Assembly: GCA_034006035.1 (NCBI GenBank)
Contig: JAVETN010000004.1
Location: forward strand, 1 to 64,000
Direction: 5' to 3'
Source: Desulforegulaceae bacterium
Lineage (GTDB): Bacteria; Desulfobacterota; Desulfobacteria; Desulfobacterales; JACKCP01
DNA length: 64,000 nt
The notes under the pieces were generated by a model. The model worked only from the letters and a program-made list of their open reading frames with translations. It did not search any database and was not told where the DNA came from. Position numbers and translations under genes: made by a program. Shown here piece after piece: positions 60,575-64,000 of the stretch. Position 1 is the first letter of the stretch. Every line of letters starts with the position of its first letter.

Positions 60575-61894
60575 ATGGCAAAACACGAAACTCCCATGCT
60601 GGATCAACTAGAATCCGGTCCATGGCCAAGTTTTGTTTCTGACATGAAGCAAGAAGCGGAAGCAAGAGCTAAAAATGTGAATAATGTTGAATATCAGGTT
60701 CCCGTAGATGTTGTGGATGATTTACTTGGTGTTCTTGAGCTTTCCTACAAGCATGGAAGAACTCATTGGAAGCACGGCGGTATTGTTGGTGTTTTTGGTT
60801 ATGGCGGCGGGGTTATAGGCCGTTATTGCGACCAGCCAGAAGTGTTTCCTGGTGTAGCACACTTTCATACAGTACGTGTTAATCAGCCTGCAGGCAAGTA
60901 CTACACAACCGAATATCTTAATCAGCTTATGGGTGTGTGGGAGATGCGTGGTTCAGGACTTACAAACATGCATGGTGCAACAGGCGATATTGTTTTTCTT
61001 GGTACAAGAACTGAGCAGCTCGAAGAAATTTTCTTTGAACTTACTCATAAATATGACACAGACCTTGGCGGTTCAGGCTCAAACCTTAGAACACCAGCGG
61101 ATTGTATAGGTTCTTCAAGATGTGAATATTCATGTTATGACACAAACTCACTATGTCATTTCTTGACAATGGAATTCCAGGATGAGCTTCATCGTCCTGC
61201 TTTCCCTTATAAGTTTAAATTTAAGTTTGACGGATGCCCAAATGGTTGTGTTGCTGCAATGGCACGCTCTGACATGGCTTTTGTTGGAACTTGGAAAGAC
61301 GATATAAGAATTGATCAGGAAGCAGTGCAGGCTTATATCGGTGGCGAACTCGTTGCTGATGGTGGTGCACATTCAGGCCGTGATTGGGGTAAGTTTGATA
61401 TCGAGAAAGATGTTATTGGTCTTTGTCCTACCGAGTGTATGTGGATGGACGGGAAAGAGCTTAAAATCAATAATAAAGAATGTAATCGTTGTATGCATTG
61501 TATCAACGTAATGCCTCGTGCCTTGAGAATCGGCGAAGATACAGGAGCCTCAGTTCTTGTTGGTGCAAAAGCTCCTATTCTTGATGGTCAGCAGATGGGT
61601 TCACTTCTTGTTCCTTTTATTGAGGTCAATCCTGACAATGATTATGAAGCAATCATTGACCTAATTGATAAGATTTGGGACTGGTGGATGGTAGAAGGTA
61701 GAAACCGTGAGCGTCTTGGTGAAACTATCCGTCGCTTAAGCTTCCAGGGACTTCTTGAAGCTTGTGATATGGAAGCTGATTCACGTCATGTGTTACATCC
61801 CCGTGAAAACCCATACATCTTTTGGAAAGAAGAAGAAGTACCTGGCGGATGGGAAAGAGATATCAACGAATTTAGAAAATATCATCAGAGATAA
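60575..61894 (+). CDS. dsrA: Dissimilatory sulfite reductase, alpha subunit
   Basis: Catalyses six-electron reduction of sulfite in the cytoplasm, as an alpha2beta2 enzyme with DsrB. The 439-residue protein carries the siroheme-[4Fe-4S] ligands Cys177 and Cys183 (CIGSSRCEYSC) and Cys221 and Cys225 (CPNGC), at the same numbers as in characterised DsrA. A ferredoxin domain follows with CPTECMW and CNRCMHCINVM. Reductive-type DsrA is expected from the adjacent dsrD. ATG follows GGAGGTAAGGCG. CGT arginine codons are frequent here, unlike most genes of the window, in keeping with high expression. A sigma-70 promoter lies about 280 bp upstream. Confidence 0.98.
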   Translation: MAKHETPMLDQLESGPWPSFVSDMKQEAEARAKNVNNVEYQVPVDVVDDLLGVLELSYKHGRTHWKHGGIVGVFGYGGGVIGRYCDQPEVFPGVAHFHTVRVNQPAGKYYTTEYLNQLMGVWEMRGSGLTNMHGATGDIVFLGTRTEQLEEIFFELTHKYDTDLGGSGSNLRTPADCIGSSRCEYSCYDTNSLCHFLTMEFQDELHRPAFPYKFKFKFDGCPNGCVAAMARSDMAFVGTWKDDIRIDQEAVQAYIGGELVADGGAHSGRDWGKFDIEKDVIGLCPTECMWMDGKELKINNKECNRCMHCINVMPRALRIGEDTGASVLVGAKAPILDGQQMGSLLVPFIEVNPDNDYEAIIDLIDKIWDWWMVEGRNRERLGETIRRLSFQGLLEACDMEADSRHVLHPRENPYIFWKEEEVPGGWERDINEFRKYHQR

Positions 61895-61912
61895 GATAGG
61901 GAGGAAATATAA

Positions 61913-63061
61913 ATGGCATTTGTATCTTCAGGTTACAATCCCGATAAGCCAATGGAAAACCGTATCACAGATATCGGTCCAAGGCATTTTGAAGAGTTTT
62001 ATCCTCCGGTCATTAAAGCCAACAAAGGTAAGTGGCTATACCATGAAATACTTGAGCCGGGTGTACTGGTTCATGTTTCAGAAACCGGAGACGAAGTTTA
62101 TACAGTACGTGTAGGTGGTGCTCGTCTTATGAGTGTTACCCATATTCGTGAAATATGTGAAATTGCTGACAAGCATTGTGATGGACATCTTCGTTTCACC
62201 ACACGTAACAACATCGAATTTATGGTTGATTCAAAGGATAAAGTTGAAGGGTTAAAAAAGGATCTTGCTTCAAGAAAATTTCCTGGTGGCTCCTTCAAGT
62301 TTCCAATCGGCGGTACTGGTGCAGGTGTAACCAACATCGTTCATACACAGGGATGGATTCATTGTCATACCCCTGCTACTGATGCATCTGGCCCTGTTAA
62401 AGCTACTATGGATGCACTGTTTAAAGATTTTCAGGACCACAGACTTCCTGCACAGCTTAGAGTTTCCCTTGCTTGCTGTCTTAATATGTGTGGTGCAGTT
62501 CATTGTTCAGACATAGCTATTCTTGGATATCACAGAAAACCTCCAATGATTGACCACGAATACGTAAGCAAAAACTGTGAAATTCCCCTTGCTGTTGCAT
62601 CATGTCCTACTAATGCTATCAGACCTGCAAAGCATGTTGCTGGGGATGGAACAGAATACAAATCACTTGCAGTTAACAACGATCGTTGTATGTATTGTGG
62701 TAACTGCTATACAATGTGTCCTTCAATGCCTCTTGCTGATACAGAAGGTGACGGTATTGTTCTAATGGTAGGCGGTAAGGTTTCAAACCGTATTAGTAGA
62801 CCAAAATTTTCTAAAGTTGTTGTTAGTTTTCTTCCAAACGAAGCTCCAAGATGGAAAAGCACAACTGATACAATTAGTAGAATTGTAGAAGCTTATGCTA
62901 ACGACGCAAGAAAATACGAAAGAGTTGGCGACTGGGCAGAAAGAATTGGCTGGGAGCGTTTCTTTGATAAGTGTGAAATTGATTTTACCCATCACCTTAT
63001 CGACGATTTCCGTGACCATGCTTACTATACATGGCGTCAGACTACTCAGTTCAAGTTCTAA
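61913..63061 (+). CDS. dsrB: Dissimilatory sulfite reductase, beta subunit
   Basis: Partner of DsrA that carries the catalytic siroheme. It has 382 residues, with Cys151 ([14 protein letters not shown]), Cys188 and Cys189 (ACCLNMC) and Cys193 as cluster ligands at canonical numbers. The [13 protein letters not shown] strand and a C-terminal ferredoxin domain ([18 protein letters not shown]) complete the fold. GGGAGGAAATATAA precedes the ATG, 18 bases after dsrA, so the two are co-translated. Codon use matches dsrA. A strong hairpin follows before dsrD. Confidence 0.98.
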   Translation: MAFVSSGYNPDKPMENRITDIGPRHFEEFYPPVIKANKGKWLYHEILEPGVLVHVSETGDEVYTVRVGGARLMSVTHIREICEIADKHCDGHLRFTTRNNIEFMVDSKDKVEGLKKDLASRKFPGGSFKFPIGGTGAGVTNIVHTQGWIHCHTPATDASGPVKATMDALFKDFQDHRLPAQLRVSLACCLNMCGAVHCSDIAILGYHRKPPMIDHEYVSKNCEIPLAVASCPTNAIRPAKHVAGDGTEYKSLAVNNDRCMYCGNCYTMCPSMPLADTEGDGIVLMVGGKVSNRISRPKFSKVVVSFLPNEAPRWKSTTDTISRIVEAYANDARKYERVGDWAERIGWERFFDKCEIDFTHHLIDDFRDHAYYTWRQTTQFKF

Positions 63062-63091
63062 TCAAGTTCTGAGTTAAAGATTTTTATATCT

Positions 63092-63126
63092 AGCCGGAGG
63101 TTTTTTAACCTCCGGCTGAATTATTT
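63092..63126 (+). terminator. Strong hairpin between dsrB and dsrD
   Basis: AGCCGGAGGTT pairs perfectly with AACCTCCGGCT around TTTT (11-bp, G+C-rich stem), then GAATTATTTTT. It lies inside the dsr operon, so it is probably a partial terminator or an mRNA 3'-end protector for dsrAB. Confidence 0.75.
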
Positions 63127-63147
63127 TTCCTGATTAAGGAGGAAATT

Positions 63148-63375
63148 ATGGCACTTCCAGATAATGCAAAAGATATTATAGTTGAAGAATTGACAAAAAA
63201 ATCAAAATCCAAATCAAAATTTTACTTTAATGACCTTTCAAAAATGTTTCCTGGTGAAAGCCCGAGAACAGTTAAAAAACTTGTTAATGAAATGGTTAGC
63301 GAAGGTGTTCTTGAGTACTGGTCAAGTGGAAGTACAACTATGTACGGCCTAAAAGGAATGGGTGACCTTGGGTAG
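63148..63375 (+). CDS. dsrD: DsrD, dissimilatory sulfite reductase activator
   Basis: A 75-residue winged-helix protein: KDIIVEELTKKSKSKSKFYF, then SPRTVKKLVNEMVSEGVLEY and WSSGSTTMYGLKGMGD. DsrD is found in organisms that reduce sulfite and is reported to stimulate DsrAB activity. Its presence supports the reductive direction of this locus. ATG follows AAGGAGGAAATT. It is separated from dsrB by the hairpin and from the next gene by 24 bp. Confidence 0.95.
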   Translation: MALPDNAKDIIVEELTKKSKSKSKFYFNDLSKMFPGESPRTVKKLVNEMVSEGVLEYWSSGSTTMYGLKGMGDLG

Positions 63376-63399
63376 TATTCTTTCTGGAGCTTTTTAGTA

Positions 63400-64000
63400 A
63401 TGCCTAAAAATTCAGAGTGTAGTTCTTTAGTTACAATTGCAGGTTTAAGAGGTGGTTCAGGTAAAACCTTTGTATCTCTTGGACTCGTGTCTTTACTCAG
63501 AGGCATTGGTAAAAAAGTATCTCCTTTTAAGAAGGGTCCTGATTATATTGATGCCGGCTGGTTGGCTCTTGCCTCAGGCCGGCATTGCTATAATTTGGAC
63601 ACGTATATGTGTACCAATGAAATTGTTAAACAATCTTTTGGTTATCATTCCCAGGGCTCTGATTTTGCACTTATTGAAGGGAACCGAGGGCTTTTTGATT
63701 CAATAGATGTTGATGGACTTACCAGTACTGCAGAAATAGCAAAGCTCCTTAATTCTCCTGTAATCGTCTGTATTGACTGCACAAAATGTACAATGACAAT
63801 AGCTGCAATTGTTATGGGACTAAGAGCCTTTGATCCTGAACTTGAACTTTCAGGAGTGATTTTCAATAGAGTTGCAGGGCCAAGACATGCAGGCAAGCTT
63901 ACAAAAGCTGTTGAGCATTATACTGATGTTCAAGTTATTGGTGCTCTTCCTAAAGTAAAGAAATTTGATTTTTCCGAAAGGCATATGGGACTTGTACCAA
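63400..64000 (+). CDS. cbiA: Cobyrinate a,c-diamide synthase / DsrN (3' end outside window)
   Basis: The first 200 codons of a CobB/CbiA-type glutamine amidotransferase. ATG 63400 follows CTGGAGCTTTTTAGTA. Visible are the ATP-binding loop AGLRGGSGKTFVSLGL, FKKGPDYIDAGWLALASGRH, CYNLDTYMC and LIEGNRGLFDSIDVDGL. This family amidates cobyrinic acid; the copy in dsr operons, DsrN, is thought to amidate siroheme for sulfite reductase. Position 24 bp after dsrD favours the DsrN role. The glutaminase domain lies beyond the window. Confidence 0.92.
   Translation, partial: MPKNSECSSLVTIAGLRGGSGKTFVSLGLVSLLRGIGKKVSPFKKGPDYIDAGWLALASGRHCYNLDTYMCTNEIVKQSFGYHSQGSDFALIEGNRGLFDSIDVDGLTSTAEIAKLLNSPVIVCIDCTKCTMTIAAIVMGLRAFDPELELSGVIFNRVAGPRHAGKLTKAVEHYTDVQVIGALPKVKKFDFSERHMGLVP

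Overview
The window is AT-rich, gene-dense chromosomal DNA from a sulfate-reducing bacterium. The right end carries dsrA-dsrB-dsrD followed by a cobyrinate a,c-diamide synthase gene (dsrN type), with a TPR-protein gene just upstream. This arrangement, a SulP anion permease, two CoA-disulfide/persulfide-reductase-like flavoproteins, a monomeric NADP isocitrate dehydrogenase and a CoA-transferase/FadL pair fit a fatty-acid-using member of the Desulfobacterales. That placement is inferred from gene content only.

Layout. 1-1000: the 3' end of an integron-type tyrosine recombinase, then a toxin-antitoxin pair in which both genes are broken. 1004-5535: a PAS/sigma-54 activator whose first PAS domain is split off by a frame break; two 18-bp inverted repeats and a textbook -24/-12 promoter; and the likely target operon (acyl-CoA:acetate CoA-transferase plus FadL-type porin). 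5700-15140: a hypothetical protein, aspartase, and an RND efflux operon whose outer-membrane gene is an unusual substrate-binding-protein/TolC fusion interrupted by two in-frame stops. A 74-bp tandem duplication sits between that gene and the adaptor gene. 15236-24722: icd, metC-like gene, NhaC antiporter, a frameshifted GNAT remnant, a PEP-CTERM protein, DUF2179 protein, ccdA, proC and phnA/yjdM. 25007-34468: enoyl-CoA hydratase, small proteins including a phasin-like one with TGC-rich repeats around its promoter, the two flavoproteins, an M48 protease, an MFS transporter and pyrE.

34880-39145: a compact ftsE-ftsX-envC-ctpA envelope/division operon. 39224-43212: a LolA-like protein, transketolase and a radical SAM protein. 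43334-51003: glnE-glnD-glnB-glnA, the complete covalent nitrogen-control cascade with its target enzyme. 51131-59196: a CaCA exchanger, a large MscS channel, SulP permease with a consensus promoter, a DUF1015 protein and dapA. 59446-64000: TPR protein and the dsr locus.

Broken genes recur: toxin, antitoxin, activator, TolC fusion and GNAT. Several carry in-frame stop codons rather than only homopolymer indels, so I read most as real gene decay rather than base-calling error. No rRNA, tRNA, CRISPR array or intact insertion sequence was seen.
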